Positions 1 to 15,675 of a stretch of DNA of 64,000 bases are shown piece by piece. Within the stretch, counting starts at the first letter, position 1; each line of letters starts with the position of its first letter. The DNA comes from Moringa oleifera (Eukaryota > Streptophyta > Magnoliopsida > Brassicales > Moringaceae): the NCBI GenBank assembly GCA_021397835.1, contig JAJFZO010000579.1, positions 1,317,001 through 1,381,000 of the forward strand, in the 5' to 3' direction. The notes below the pieces were generated by a model. It had not been told where the DNA came from. It saw only the letters and a program-made list of their open reading frames with translations, and searched no databases. The position numbers were made by a program, and so were the translations under genes.

Positions 1-818
1 AGTGTTCAAAAATTAATCACAATAAAGCTTGTAAGAAAAAGTTTTTTTTTTTGGCCGAAAAAGAATGTGATCATAAGCTTTGACTTCAAACAATTTAAAA
101 TGCTTTATACTTTTACCTAATAGCCTACCAGTCTCTTACTTACTCTCTGCCTACATTAGTAGGATGCATCAGCACATATTCATATTTAATTGGATAACTT
201 AGAAGAAAGCATTTGACATTCCATAACAAATAAAAACTAGAGAAGAGCATTCGATCATTATAGCTGGTTGATAAAGTAAATGCCAAAATATGCTCCATTT
301 CCATGATGATTATCATATAATTAAAAACACAAAAGGTGAAACCGAAAAGCAAAGCAAAACATAATCAAACAGACAAGATGATAACCTCTACAAACAATGG
401 CTACCTGATTTACTATAAATACAAAAGATACAAAAGCAGCACAATTCAAACTATTGTTCCAAGATCAACTTGAAATCACCAAATATAACAACAAACAAAT
501 ATATTGAGACTGTCTTGATCACCTCCATTGTCCAGAAAAGAGAGTACCTTGTTCATTGTGACTGTTGAACAAGGTCCTGTGTTTGAATTGTAATTTGGAG
601 GAGAGAAAAATAGGCTTCTGGGTGTAAAGTTTAATTTGTGCACTTTCAACAATCCTGTAAACAGATCAGTGACAATGATTTTGTTTAACCAATAAGCCTC
701 ATTGAAATTGTAAAACAAGTAAGTTTTTTGTAAGAGAGAAAAAATTAAAGCAAGAATACCTACTTATGTAAAGGTGGCAGTTTACAGCTGACAATCAAGT
801 TGATTGCAGAGAAAGCTT
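1..818. other. 3' flank of the DCN1-like gene
   Basis: AT-rich sequence downstream of the DCN1-like stop codon on the minus strand, probably 3' UTR followed by intergenic DNA. I see no further gene in it. Confidence 0.5.
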
Positions 819-3076
819 TTAACTCTGTTTTTCCCTCATCCATTCTACAAAATTGTCCAGGATCAACGGCCAAGCAAGCTCTGGATCATAATTGCTAAAG
901 TCTGGGAAACTTATCTGTCAAGAGATTGAACTCTGTCAGCACAAGCTTATATTTGTTCAAACATTGATTAACAACAAACCTAGAACTTTGGTTATTGCAA
1001 ACCAAGTGCAAATAAGCCAGTAACACCAGCATGCAATAGATTTGTAGACTTAAGGCAGAAATAATTCACGGTCATATCTCTTGGTTGCATAATTCATAAT
1101 TTAATGGCGGTGAACACAAATGTTAGCAAAACTCAGCAGAGGCTGGACAGCCATTCCATGTCTACAAGAAACTAAACATTGAACATAACACCAGTAACAT
1201 TACCTAATGACAAGTGCTACGGTAGTAATAGATCGACCACTTTAGTCACAACCTATGGCGGACCCATTCTACAGGAAGTTAACTACCTATGAAAAGAAGT
1301 GGCAAGCTTACTGCAAGTTGCATAATTCAACTGTCATCAATATCTACAGACAAGTCGTTTAATATCATATTTTCAGTTTCAAATTAACCAGGAAACACAT
1401 TATATTTTTGAAAAGCCAAACTCCATATCAGACAACTTTCTTGTGTTAAGACTTCTCCATCTACATGCATATCTGCAATAATAGATGCTTTGGGCAGTTC
1501 TGATGTCAACTCTCACAGGGTTGTGGATGTATAGACGTTAGATCGGATCTTACTCCAACAGAGAAATGCCACATGTCAGGGTCTTGATGAATCCACAGAG
1601 GTTACAGATGACTAACCTCAACATCCAAGGATCTTTCTAATCTGCCGAGTCCACCTCATAGACTTTCAGAGAGGACTCTTCCACTAATCAGGATCTTTGT
1701 ACTAGTCAATTGAGTTCATAGTCAGCATCCGAAAGGCGTCATCCCTGCCTCTCTTTTATTTTGCTTTCTAGCTACTAAAAGCCCTACTCAAAGTTCAGAG
1801 TGAAAATAATGCTCGAGAAGAGTCGCAATTAACTGACAGATGGGTGGAGGGTCATGGGACATCCAGCATCATGAGTTCCCTAAATTTTTGCTATAATCAA
1901 AGCAGATTTCCCAAGCTCTACAGGCTCCTAGGCTCTCTAGGACCAAACAGAGTTGATGTAGCATAACTGAGAAAACCATGTAAAAAGTTACAAATTTGGG
2001 GAATAACGAAGAACAAAAAACATAGTAACAGCGTGATCTATAGAAAAAATGATCTCAAATTTCAGTTGCTTTTAATTCCTTTTGGCTATAAACAAGTATA
2101 ATTATATATTACTATATTGATACCAAGGGGTGCCTCCCGTTTACAAGCATAGGAAAGCTAACTAGAGATAAGGAAGTCATTGAATTCCACTAGTTCTTCT
2201 CCAATCACATTTTAAGTCTTAAAATTATATCATAACAAGTCTATCTCAAACACAAAAATGACCTAAATATTTAAACCTACCAAGCCCCATCAAAAATAGA
2301 AAATATAACCCAGGTCATTCAAAGAAAAAGAAAAAAAACCTAATAAAAGAGAAACAAAGAACTTACTAATTATCCTGATTTTCTTTCTAAATCTCAAAAC
2401 TTACTTAAACTCCAAAATTCTAAAATATCCTACAATTACTTACAAATCCCAATTATATAAAAACTAAAACATCACATATTTATTCTCATAATTTAGCGTA
2501 TGGATAGAAATCTTCTATTTTGGTCTTCTTTTGTTCATTGTTCTCCTAAGGTGAAAATTCGAATTGCAAGTTTTATTTATTTATTTTTTCAATAAAAAAC
2601 AAAGTAGTACTCATATAATAATTACAAAAGGCACGAGGAGGTGTCACCCATATGCGCATATAGTTAGCTAATCAAAGGTAAGAACATCAATACCCTCTAC
2701 AAAGTCCTCCTCATTTACAAAAGAATTCCCTTTCATCATTCACATTTTGATTTGGTGCAAATGGTGTAGACAAATTTGGAATGGTTGAATTTGTGGGGCA
2801 AGATTGGATGGTTTTAAGGTCAGTGGCTGCTAAATTAGAGCTTGGATAGGCCTCCATGTTTGCAAACATAGAAGAAAGAGAACGATATTGTTTCTCCCCT
2901 CATTTTCTCGTTGGTGGATGGGGGTGGGAGGAGAGGAATAAGAAGGCTTTTGAAAGAGTAGAAACATATATGAATTCCCTCTTTGTCAAGAGTTAAAAAG
3001 GGTTCCATCCCAATGAGTTGACTTAAGAGTAGATGACAAGGGACAAAGTCTCAAGCCATCAAGACGATGTTTTTCA

Positions 3077-3107
<31 letters not shown>

Positions 3108-6100
3108 GAACAAGTGTTGTTCCTAGAGCTACCTGCCAAAGTTTATCATTTAGGGATGGGTACATAAAGTGACACAGTCTTGGTAGGTTTCTTGGTATTT
3201 AAAAAAAGAGTTAAGGAGTTCAACTAGCAACAACCATTGTAAAGGCACCAACTATGAAGAAATCTTCCGACTAAGACTTAGTTGATGGATATTACACAAG
3301 AGTTTGTCTTGTGGTTCAACCTCATTGGGCCTTAATGGCAAGGGGCGCAGAGGAAAAACAATAAATAAGATAGAAATTTTGAGGCTTCGAGTTGCTTGCT
3401 TATTTTTATTGATGGAGATTCAAATTATAGAGGAAAAAAACAAAAACAAAACAAAACCTAAAATTATACCTTCTTAGTTATCTTTTTTTTTAAAAAAATT
3501 CAAACTAAAAGATTATTCTTATCATCTTCCAAATCTATTTGAAATAGCAAAACACTATGTCTTATCTTATGTAAACACATAAAGCAAATAACACTGTTTT
3601 CTTGGGAATTCATATTTAATCCTTGATGGTACTTTTGTTAGGATATCATTATTTTTGATTTTTTGTTTTGTAGTAGATTTGACTGTATTTCTCTTTCTCA
3701 TTGTATTTTTCCCAAGAGTTAGAATTCAACTTGAAGTGTTTTGAAATTTTGCAACCCATTTATAACCACACCATGCTTCACATGAAGTCCTTTGTTGCAA
3801 AGCCTTTGTTTTTTGTTTTTTTTTTTAACAAATACAGATTTACTGAGTACCAAGGGGTGCATCCTAGTACAACTTTAGTTAGTGTGCAAGAGTTAGGAGT
3901 TCTACGAACTCTATTGCTATAGGTGTTTCAACATCGTCAAATGCCCTTCTGTTTCTTTCTTTCCATCTAACCTAAAATACAATCTTTCTTCTCTTTTCGC
4001 ACTCTCTGGCCACTACACCCCAGCAGTTTCTTACAGCCCCTACATAAACCCAAACCAACCCCAGCAGTTTTCAAATCCTTTCCCACAACTGTGCACTTCT
4101 GTTTTAACCTAGCAATAAGTGATTGACTGTCTCCTCTACCTCTTTACATAAGTTGCATCGGTTCACTAGGACTTTTATTTTTACCTAAGGTTATCTACAG
4201 TCAAAATTTTTATTAGTACAGCCTCCCATGCGAAAAAAGCACTTTCGGAGGCACCATTGTTTTCCAGATATGCTTCCAAGGAAGCTGTACCTTTACTTCA
4301 CCACTGTTAAGCCTTTTGTAATAGGACTTCACAATGAACTGATTTCTGTTGCAAAGCCTTTGTTTGAAACTGCTTTGTTTGCAACTTCAGCCCAAAATCT
4401 TTTTGGGAGCCCTTTATCATGAAGAAAATACGTTATCATCTCCATAAGTATTCTGCTTTTTCTCTCAACCATCCCATTTTGTTGAAGGGTATAAAGTGTT
4501 GTAATCGGTCATCTCACATTTATGTGAATTAGCTGCGGTTTCTATGTAGCCCTCTAAGCTTTGTTTTGTTGAAAAAGAAGCTTGGTTTGCTTTCCATATT
4601 GACAACTATAGCATATTTAAGAAGCTCCTCCTCTACTTTGGGCAAATCTTTCCCAAGATTGTTATTCTTCACAAAAACTAGGATCTTATTATGAAAGTGC
4701 CTCAATCTCCTATGTCAAAGCATTATATTGTTGTCTTTTTTGTGTACTGCAACCTATTCCTCTTCCATCGTATTCAAGATAAGCTTTTTACCTTTCATTT
4801 GGAGCACTTTGACACCTTATATATCAATAATCAAATAATAATTATTTTCAAATAGCACCTCATATCTCTTTTCTAGTAACCAACTAATACTTAAAAGGTT
4901 TGATTAATTACAAAAATATATAAGACAGAAGAAATTAATTTTAAACCTATACAACCTTTGATTGCTCTCTTCCTTTGCCTTTTATTACAAAATGTGCTTC
5001 ATTTCCAATTTTGACTTTAGAAATGGTAGTTTTGTCAAGCTTTCTTAAGAGCTTTTGATACTCATGTGGTTAATACAACTAGTATCTACAAACTAGCTCT
5101 TTTAGGAGTTACTGGTAGCAAAGCATAATACCACAAATAATTTCTCCTCTTGACTGTTCAACAGCATTGCTCTTTGTTGTTGTTGGGATTTGTATTTTTT
5201 TTTTTTTTTTTTACATATCCTAATTGACCACACTAGTGACATCTTGCATCTGACCTCCACCAATATTTGTTCTATAGATGACCGATTTTTTTGCTGTAAA
5301 GATCACAAATCTAAAACACTTCAAATTCTAAAATTTACATCATAGCAAGCATGTTCACAATGCTAGGGTAACCTCAATGCTACGGCACCAAACCTTGTCA
5401 CGAAGAGGAAATTGAAAGCCTAATCATAAGGAAAAGAAAACCAGTAAACAAGAAAAAGAAAAGTTCTACTAATTCTTCTAATTCTCTTTTAAATTAAATT
5501 CTAAAAGCCTACAATATCCTAAAATTTAATACCCCTAATAATTCTCCAACAACGACTCTATACCCTAAAATTTAACATCCCCAATAATTCTCATCCACAA
5601 CTGTTTTAGTATACACTTTCTCTCAAGCTCAACTTTTGCCCAGCATTTGCTCTTAGCTTACTAAGAATGTTGGGAGAATATCAACTTATTTTTCACATGC
5701 CCCTATTACTTACAGGACAGATCAGAATGAACACAATCAAGCATTTTCAAATCAGCAAAACTTCAAATGTACCTCATTGCAAAACCGGAAAAAGCCCATC
5801 CATTGATCCATATTTACAACTTTGTAATCACTTTGGACCTGCATTCAGAAAATAAGTATGTAAGAAATCCATTCCTTTTGTCTTTCTTCCTTTTTCTCCC
5901 CCTCTCTCCCTCCATCTGTCTACACATGGTAAATGGTCAATATTTTATGCCAGATGGACACTCAAACAAGTCAGAAATATTAAACAGTTTGAAACTTCAA
6001 AGAAATAAAAGTACTAACCTTTAGATACTCAATGAAGTAATCCACCTGGGCACGATACATGGATCCTAAAACAAGATCTAGCAATTGGCAGATACTCTCT

Positions 6101-9100
6101 ATGTCTATGCTTTTCTGTTTCTCCTCTGAAATAAAATAATTATGAAAGGGCAGGAAACGGAAAAATTAAATTAGATGGAAGTAACATCTCAACAACTACA
6201 TGCTACCATAACTTCATGTTACCTGTTAAGCAATACCGGAATGCATATGAATAGAAATCCATGAAGTTTGACGGCCTCCTTACCTTTTAAGATGGAAAGC
6301 AAACATTCAGCGCTCTTAAAACATTACAGTTATCGTTATGTAACAGACCCATTGAACTACAAGCAACACTAAAGAAAGAAGCCAGCTAGAAATATTCTAC
6401 CTCTTTCTCAAGCTCGGGCAGGGCCTTCTTTAATTTATTTACAGTATCAGCCCTCAGTGCCTTCAGGCCTCTTCGCCACTCCTCCTATCAAAAATAAAGT
6501 TTCAAGTGTCATTCAGACAGAAAAGTTAACAACAATAACAATATCATATTAGATCCATGCAATCTAATATTGCAGTTAATGGTATGAAGGATGATAAAGA
6601 TGAAAAAGAAAGAAAAGAAACTATATAGAAGACAAAGCATTTAAGGGACTGAAAAATATCTCCCAATCTCATCTTTACAAGATCATGGGTACACCTCGAT
6701 TTAAAATTCCATGTAGCAAGAATTTAATTAAGAATGTACCACCGTTAATTTTGACTCGCAAAATCCTCCTATCTCATTATTTATGCCAACATGCGGTACA
6801 AGTCTAGTAGAAAGCAGAGAATGCAGAGCACATGGTCCACACCAGAATCATGCTGGCTTATCTCTCTAAACATACAATGAGACACATTTTTGTGATTAGC
6901 ACACAATAAGTGCACCCATCCAGACATAACTTTCTACCAAAAATTGGTTTCATTTTTGTTCAATTTGGTAAATACAACATGCACATGCTATTCTATGAGC
7001 ACGCTCTCATCCATTGCTCAAAAAGGTGAAAGTGTTCAGAAAGGTGAGTTACCATTTGTGAGGTAACATAAGCCTCCCAAATTTACATTTCCATTTATTA
7101 ATAATAAAAATATATAAAAAACTAACAAATAACAGAAAAGATCATTACAAAGGTATTATGAGATGCAAACGGTTTTAAACAAATAAGAAGCTTCTAGATC
7201 TAACAACTTGATTGACTTTATCAAAATCGTATCAACTCAATGTCCCATTAAATTAAACGTCTTATCTATAATATATTTAATAATTCAGTTTAAAGAGAAA
7301 ATCCAAAAGAAAAGTGCAGAAAGATGCTATCACACCAAGTATAAATTGCTGAGAAGACTACCAATAGTTTTAATAGCCAATCACTTTGTCCAATGAATAA
7401 GAAACATCTTTACATCCAAGCCAACTTTGTCAGAGTAATAATATTACAATAACTATTATGTACCATTAGCAACCGTAGAAGCTCACAATTTGTATTACAA
7501 CGCATAAAATGTGTGTGCTTTACATGAGATGCATGCTTCATCTATTTGGTGTTTGCACATCCGTAATGTTGCAAGATAATTACTCCCTAAAGGCACACCT
7601 CAAGCCATGCACCAATGCTCTTTAAATCATTGTCATATGATCCATAATCAAGACAGAGAAGCTATAAAAGTAATGACACATGGCCACTCCCTCCTCTACT
7701 AGGACAACTATAAGAACAGAGGATTTGATTGCAAAGAGGGATACAATTATTAAAAAGAGAAAAGGTTATAAAAGTGGTTTGCCTCTCATTTTGACACAAC
7801 TTAGAAAGGAGAATGCCTTGGCCATCTGTTAGTCATGCTAAGCACGTGCAAAAAATTTGAGTTTCTGAGTTGGAATATAGAACTTTTTTTATACAGACCT
7901 CAATGCAGAGTTTGCCATTTTTTTTTTCCTTTTTGCCCCTCCCCTCTTTTTCAAGTGTAGTGTGGGCATAACGTAACTCCAATTTTACTCACAAATTGAC
8001 ACAAAAAATAAGTAACAAAAGCACTTTCCATAAATATATCGTTTGAATAAATTGAAATTTGTTTTTATTGACAAGGGAAACTTCAAAGAAAATGCTATAC
8101 CGGTTGGAGTTTGATCAAGAAGTTGAATATAAAAATATGGTGTGGGATTGAGAATATCAGGAATTATTGATCCAGGAAAAGGAGTTTAACTGTTTTCAAA
8201 CAAAAGGGCATAATAAATGCAAATCTAGCTCTTACAAAAATAATGTAAATCCAACATAAACTGGACCAATTTATTTGCAATAGAATTAGACAGCAGAGCA
8301 TTTTTCAGAAAATCGAGCTGGAGATCAAATGAAATAAGAAGATGTTCAAGCATCAGAAGTTCAATTTAGGTTGGACCAAAGGCCACCATTTGATGACATA
8401 ATAAATAATTAAATATATAACAACTCAAATACAAATTTAAAATTAACAATTATAATTCCATAAAATACAAATAGTTAAATAAACTTATGAATAATGCGAA
8501 GCATAATTTTATAAAGATAACTAAAAATCACATTCTAGTGGTCATCAGAAATTAATGCATGTGCATAATACAATAAAACCGTTAAAGCTTATATTAAAAA
8601 AAAATTAAAGGAGTTAGAAAATAATGAAAAACAAAGCCAGAGACATTCTTTGAGCTACTAGCAGAAAACATCAACAATCCAGGAAAGGGCAGGGCCAATG
8701 GTCATCTGTATGGGACAGTGGAGAAAAAGAACAAGAGGGAAACGGCTAGGCACAACCAGGCGGAGGCTGGGCATGTTGCACGAGGCATGGTGGGGCAAGA
8801 AGTGAGGCTGGATGAGACGAAAAGGGAAGCTAGGCACAGCTAAGGGGGAGTGAGCTTGCATGCAATGGGAGGGGTTGTAGGTTATTTATCGAACTGCCAC
8901 ACAGACTGGTTACTGGTTAACTTGGTCCGATCAGCCAGTGCAGTCCAGTCCAGTTTCTAAATCAGGAAACAATAACAGAGAGACAAGCAACCTAAACGTT
9001 TGTGACTTAAACTCCAAAGCAATTAACACATCTGTACAAAAAACAACCAGTATAGGCTGGTGGAAAAGGAAGTCACATTTAAAAGAAGTTTCCCACTAGT

Positions 9101-12100
9101 GAAAATGATGATTAAAATCCAAACACATATATGTTGCTTTTCACTTTAAAGATTTGGGAATATATGGTCCTTCCTGGTCAACCCATGCTAATTAGCAATT
9201 TCAAAAATCATGATAATAATATTTGTACGTTCACATATGAAAGATACCTAACAAACAACAAAGAAATAATACATAACCACGTGTGAAGAGAAAATAATTC
9301 ATAGAAAAAAGAACCAAAACATATCATCTGACCATCTCCTTTATGCAACAAAAGAGAAAAGAAAAAGAAAACCAACATGTCAAAGTGAGGAGTTCCATAA
9401 AAATAAGGTGCAAGTACAACAAGACGATGATGGAAAGACGCAAAACCATATAACAGTTATATAAAATTAAAAAGAAAATAGAATATAAATGAAAAAAGAA
9501 GGTATGCCTCTAAAGCTTTTAATATGCAAGAGCCATCTTCCTTACCAGTGTAAAGTATCCTTGTTTCTCAGCTTTCATTTTCCTGAGATGTGCAATCCAA
9601 TTAGTTTCGCTATACAGGCTTAAAAGCAAAATATTGAGAATAAGGGTATTAAATAAGTTTATATGTAACTTACCAAGCAAGCATCAAGATCCTAACATCA
9701 GTGTGATGTACTTCGATATCCGAGCATAGATTTTCAATCCCTTCCGGGCTGTTCAAAGACTATGTCAGTGAACTCACAATGCACATATAAAGAAAAGAAT
9801 ACCTTATTTCCAATATAACTAAGGGACTTGACATTGGCACTATCTCAATGATTAGTCAAGATCCTATCACATTTATAATCAATTTCAAGTTGTGCAACTG
9901 AGATCATCAAATATGTTAAAATTCAGTGACGTTTAAGATTATAAGAGTGGGAAAAAGACAAAAAGATGAAACCAATTCTACCAATCACATGCCATCAAAC
10001 AAACAAAACGAGAAAGGGTAGGTATTGAGGAAGTGTAAATAATGCTTCCCTATAATTGATTTGGTATGTTTAATCTGCATTACAAGACCAAATTATATGT
10101 GGTGTCGCAAGTATCTCATTACTTGCCAACTAGATTCGCAAAACACTATTTGTGTCCACCTTAGAATTTGAAATAAGTTCTTATTTATCCTCATATGGCT
10201 GGATGAATCCCATATTTTCCTCCTAATTAGCAAAATTACTAGTTTAATAAAGAGTGGTTAAGATCATTAATATTACTTCAATGTAGTGGTGACCACGGTT
10301 CGTTTCAAACTAGTAAACCGAACCATAACCTTTATGATTTGAACTAAACCGAAACCGTTTATAACAGTTCTGGTTTCGAATTGTAACCATTTTAAATATG
10401 GTTTGATTATGGTTCATGAAAACTTTGAACAGGAATCGAAATCGACGATTCAAGATCGACAGCTCCGATTCGGTTCTTAATAAAATTAATTAAAAATACA
10501 TAAAATAATATAATTTTAAAAATATATAAAATAATATAATTTCAAAATATATATTTTAATAAAAATGAGGTGACCGAGTCTTTTGCTAAAATATAAGAGC
10601 GAGGTGAATCAATTTTGAACCGACTTTGAACCTAACCAAATCTGAACCAAATCTAAACTGCTTATGAACTTAATCCTTAATCGCTTTTAAACCAAACCTT
10701 AACCAGAACTTAAATTTAATGGTTTAGACTCCGATTCATCCTAACATTAAACCTTGAACCGACGGTTCAAAACCGAAACAGAACCAATTCCGAACCGTGA
10801 CCACCTCTTCTTCAACAGGGACCTCTTTCCACAATTGTTCTGCAAACCATGGCAAGGTGATAACAAGATGATAACATGATGACAAATTGATCTTTTCCGA
10901 GATGTAATTGCATATGTTATTAAAAATATCATAATTCTCATATAATAAATAATTTATTTTTGTACTTCACTTTTATGCAGGACAACCTATTTACATAAGC
11001 TAACTTCCTACCCAAACATCTTTTTTGATTCCCAGATTGATCCCAAATCATTCCCTAATTAATATTACCTACATATATTTTCTGCCATCTTTCCATTATT
11101 TCTAGATTCTATTGAGGTTAAGTGACCAACATGAGATCAAAGCAAGCCTATTTCTAGCATAAGCAAGGCACATTAGCCTTCATTGAAGTCTGCACTCCAA
11201 GGAAACTAAAACTAAAAGGATAACAAGTTTATGGTGGGTTATAGAAAGTATCACCCAGTTAAAACTAAGTCCATTAAGAAATAGTTACTAATCCTTATTC
11301 TAGCAATTTTACTTTGGAGAACAAGAATCAACATTCAAATATAAAAATAAAATATTAAAAGAAATTATAGATTACATAGCTTAAAAGAGGCTAGGATCAT
11401 GGGGCTGGGCAAACGATGTTGGATGCTGCAAAGGACTGTGATAAAGTTAGGCAGGACAGCCATGTGATCTGTCACGAAGGGCCTAAAGAAGTGATGCAAA
11501 GGGTGGATCCTGGGGAGACAACATTGACAACAAAAGCTAAAATGGGTACAAAGGGCCGTTTAACACTAAGATCAAGCATAAAAGAGGATTCTGTTCGTGA
11601 ACATGGTACGGATGCTAAATGCCACCAGTTATTTATGGCGGGGAGAAAGGATAAAGGAGGCAAAGGTCATGGGTTGTACGATTCGAGAAGGTAATGAACT
11701 AGGTGAAGAGGACAAAATAGATTTGTTTGTTAGATGATAAAAAATATGAGTTGAGTCTGCAAGCTCCTAAGCATTAGTTTTGAAGGGGTGAAGGAACAAG
11801 CTTGTTCATTGTTTATGGAAATTGAGCAAAGGAAATTCAGTCAATCAACTAAAGGGAAGGAGGTTGTTAGGAGAAGGAGTCATAGGGATATTAGGAAAAA
11901 CTCAAGTGTTGGAACGCAAGATTAATTATAAGAAGAATAGGAAAGGAAAGGTGACGGATAAGAAGATGATGGAAGGTACAGGCACTGCGGCAACCATTTA
12001 AAATATTATCATGGCATATGAAGGGGATGAACAACATGGAAAAAATAATTGTCATCAAACATACTTCAAATAGATTGAAAGTTGATGTGTTGTATTTGTT

Positions 12101-15100
12101 GGAAACAAAAACAGAAGAGATGAACGAGGGTGTGATAAAGAGTTTGTTGGGTAGACATAGAGTGGAATGGGAGGCCAATGCTGTGCAGGGAAATGCAGGT
12201 GGCATCTTGGTATGTTGGAATGGAAAGTTGGAAAGAGAGTGAGTTAGGAGGGTACTATGTCATTGACTTGTGTTTTTGAAATGGAGGAGCTAGGTATCAA
12301 ATGAGTTTTCACTGGGTATATGGGAGTTACATAAAGTGAAAGAAGCATCTACCGTGGAAAGATTTATGGGAATGTAAAAGAAGATGGGGTGAGGTACCAT
12401 GGGTGGTAAAAGAGGATTTTAATGAAGTTCTATTCTCACACGAAAGAATGAGAGTAGGGACAAGTGAGGTTCAATCAAGGGAGCTCAAAGAGATTATAAT
12501 GGAACTGGAGCTGCAGGACTTGCCACTGGTAAAGGAAACTTTACTTGGTCCAATCTAAGGGATAATGCATCCATGTTTCGATTGGATAGGCTTGTGATAT
12601 CTAACAATTGAGAGGAAAAATTCCCTAAGATGCAACAAGTGTTGCGGCTTAGACCTACCTCTGATCATCATCCGATTGCCTCAGAGATAAATAATATACA
12701 ATAAGGCCCATATACGTTCAAATTCGAGAGTATATTGCTGTAGATCAGAGGTTTTAATGTTCTTGTAAAGGAATGATGGGAAGGAGTGAATGTAGAAGGA
12801 AATGCGGGTTTTGTAGTGGCATGTAGACTGAAAAGAATCAAAGAAGTAGTTAAAAAATGGAGTAAAGAGCAGGTTGGGATGGTGGGAGATAGAAGAGAGA
12901 GTCTATGAAAGTAATTAAAGGAGCTCGATAATATTATTATGGAAGGAGAGAGCACTGAGAAGCAGTAAAAAAATGAAGGCAAAAAAAAGTAAAGAACTAG
13001 TGCAATTGATGAAGATGGAGGTGATTTCATGGCATCAAAAATCCAAAGTCTTGTGGCTAAAGGAAGAGGGGGGGGGGGAGAGAGAGAGAGAGAGAGAGAG
13101 AAATATGACATATGTTCAAAAATGGCTACTGCTCATAGAAGATACAATTTCATTAGTAAGTTAAAAATTAAAGCAGAACAAGTGAAAAGGAATATGGGGA
13201 GTTAAAAGTGGGGATTAGTAATTATTATAAGCAATTATATTAGGAGACAAAGACTTGAAGGCCTAAACTAAATGGGCTAGAGTTTAAGAAAATTGCGAGT
13301 GATATGAGGCAATGGCAAGAAATGTCATTTGGGAAAGAGAATATGAGTAATGCATTGCTTGATTGTGATGGAAATAAAGCTCCAAGTCCAGGTGGTTTCG
13401 TTATGGCCCTCTAGAAGGTAAATTACAGGATAGTGAAAGATGATATACTAAGGTCATTTAAGGAATTCCTTGAAGCAAGTTTGTATCGATGCTGAATTCA
13501 ACGTATAATGTTGGTCACTAAGAAACAAGAGCAGAAAACATCAATGATTTCAGACTTATCAGTTTGGTAGGCTACATTATAAAATTATCACAATGGTGTT
13601 GGCGATGAGATTCAGTCGAGTAGTGGAGTGTGTGGTGGATCAATGTCAAAATGCCTTCGTGAAAGGCAAGCAGATTCTTGATGCAATTCTTATTGCCCAT
13701 AAAGTGGTTGATAACCAAATAAAGGCGAATAAGAAGGGTATCATAACTTGACATGAAAAAAGCATATGACCATGTATCTTGGAACTTTCTAATGCATATG
13801 TTGGGAATGATAAGGTGTGGAAAGAGATGGTGTAAATGAATTCATTAGTGTATTTCAATTACTCCTTTCATGGTGCTAGTTCTTTATATCATCCAAAGGA
13901 ATAAGACAAGGTGACCCACTGTCAACTTCACCCTTTATTATAGTTATGGAGGCTCTGGACAGATTATTGGATAAGATAGTGGAGGAGAGACTGGTGGAAG
14001 GTTTTAAAAGGAAGCCAAAGAAATGAGATGATAGTCTCCCACTTGCTCTTCGCAGATGACACAATAATATTCTTTGGAGTAGGGGAAGAGCAAATAATAA
14101 ATCCAAGGTATCTTTTACTAAGATTTGAAGCAATATCAAGTCTGAAAATTAACCTAGAAAAAAGTGAACTGGCAGCAATTTATGAAGAAGCAGATGGAAG
14201 TAGGTTGGCTAGCCTGATAGGTTGTATATTGACTAGCCTTCCAATAAAATATCTTGGACTGCCACTTGGTGTCAAATATAACGTGAAGGCAGTTTGGAAA
14301 GGTATTCGAAAAGAGTTGAAAGGAAGCTTGAAAGGTGGTAAAGGCACTATCTAGGGTTGGGAGACTTATACTCTCATAAAGAGTACACTATCAAATCTGC
14401 CCATATATTCATGTCACTATTTCCACCCAAGAGAGGTAGCCAAGCAACTAGAAGTAGTCCAAAAGAAGTTTCTGTGGGGTAACATGAGTGACTGCTGTAA
14501 ATATCATTTGGTGAAGTGGGGTTTGAAGGAATTCTATACAAGGCTTCAAAATTGCAAGACAGATGATAACTTGGAAGATGCAGGGAGGATAAGGGTCAAC
14601 TTTTTGTTAAGTCATGCTTTAATAAATTGAATAGGGGTGGGGGCAGCATGCAATTCCTGTGGAAACTGATTTGGAAGGCTAAAATACCTCCCAAGGTAGC
14701 CTTTTCACTTGGAAGGCAATGATGGGTAAGATCTTGATGATTGAAAATTTAAAGAGATGGTGTAAGATTATGGTGAATAGATGTTATCTATGCAAGGAGG
14801 AAGAAGAGCAATTTATCACTTGCTTCTTGGGTGCAACTAGACTGTGCAATTGTAGGTGAATGTTTTGAAGCTGCTGGGGTTGTCTTGGGTTGTTGTGAGT
14901 TCTATAGATGTGGAGCTGCTGGCTTGGATTGGGCAGAGGAGAATGATCGACATGATATCACATTTAATAGTTTGGCTAGTATGACGAGAAAGAAATAGGA
15001 AATGTTTGATAGCTATGAACCTTCATTAGATATATCAGGGATTCATGGAGTTATGCATTAAAAGATTGGATTTCAAGTAGACCTTATGTAAATAAAGGTG

Positions 15101-15618
15101 AAATAGTAAAGTTCATAGAACACTTAACCTATAGGCATTAACTATACTTGCAATGGGTGACACCCCTTTGGTGCTGTGTGAATAATACTTATGTTTTTAC
15201 TTTAAAAAAAAAGTATTAATTGGCCATTATAAAGCATAACTCCAGTTTCCTAAAATGACAAACTACTGATATACTAATACTTTTCAAGAGAAATTGGTAC
15301 AGAATACCAAAATTTAAAATTGGTGAAAATTCAACAAAATGTTTTGAAACATCACCAACATGAGGAGGGAACACTTAACAAGTGTATCTGTCACTCAGTT
15401 CTTTGTATCTTTTATACAAGCCAAACTCTGAATTTCAATCAACATGATCATTACCTAATCTCCTAATGTATATCATAGACTAACTTGCCTCAAGCAAGTT
15501 CATTTGTCTATATCCAAATTCATTCACAAATTCTGAGAAAATAGGACATGGTACCTAGGGACATAACATTACTAAGAATCTAAATTAGCACACACGCAAA
15601 GTTATACTGATAAAGCTC

Positions 15619-15675
<57 letters not shown>

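Noticed and set aside
3650..5330. Active copia retrotransposon
   Set aside because: No LTRs or reverse transcriptase were found, there are stops and frameshifts, and a LINE splits the integrase.
5667..6024. Plus-strand frames around 5667-6024
   Set aside because: They lie antisense to DCN1-like exons 7-8 and have no domain.
13067..13101. G-run followed by (GA)n as a possible gene leader
   Set aside because: It is inside the degenerate LINE body and is just a microsatellite there.
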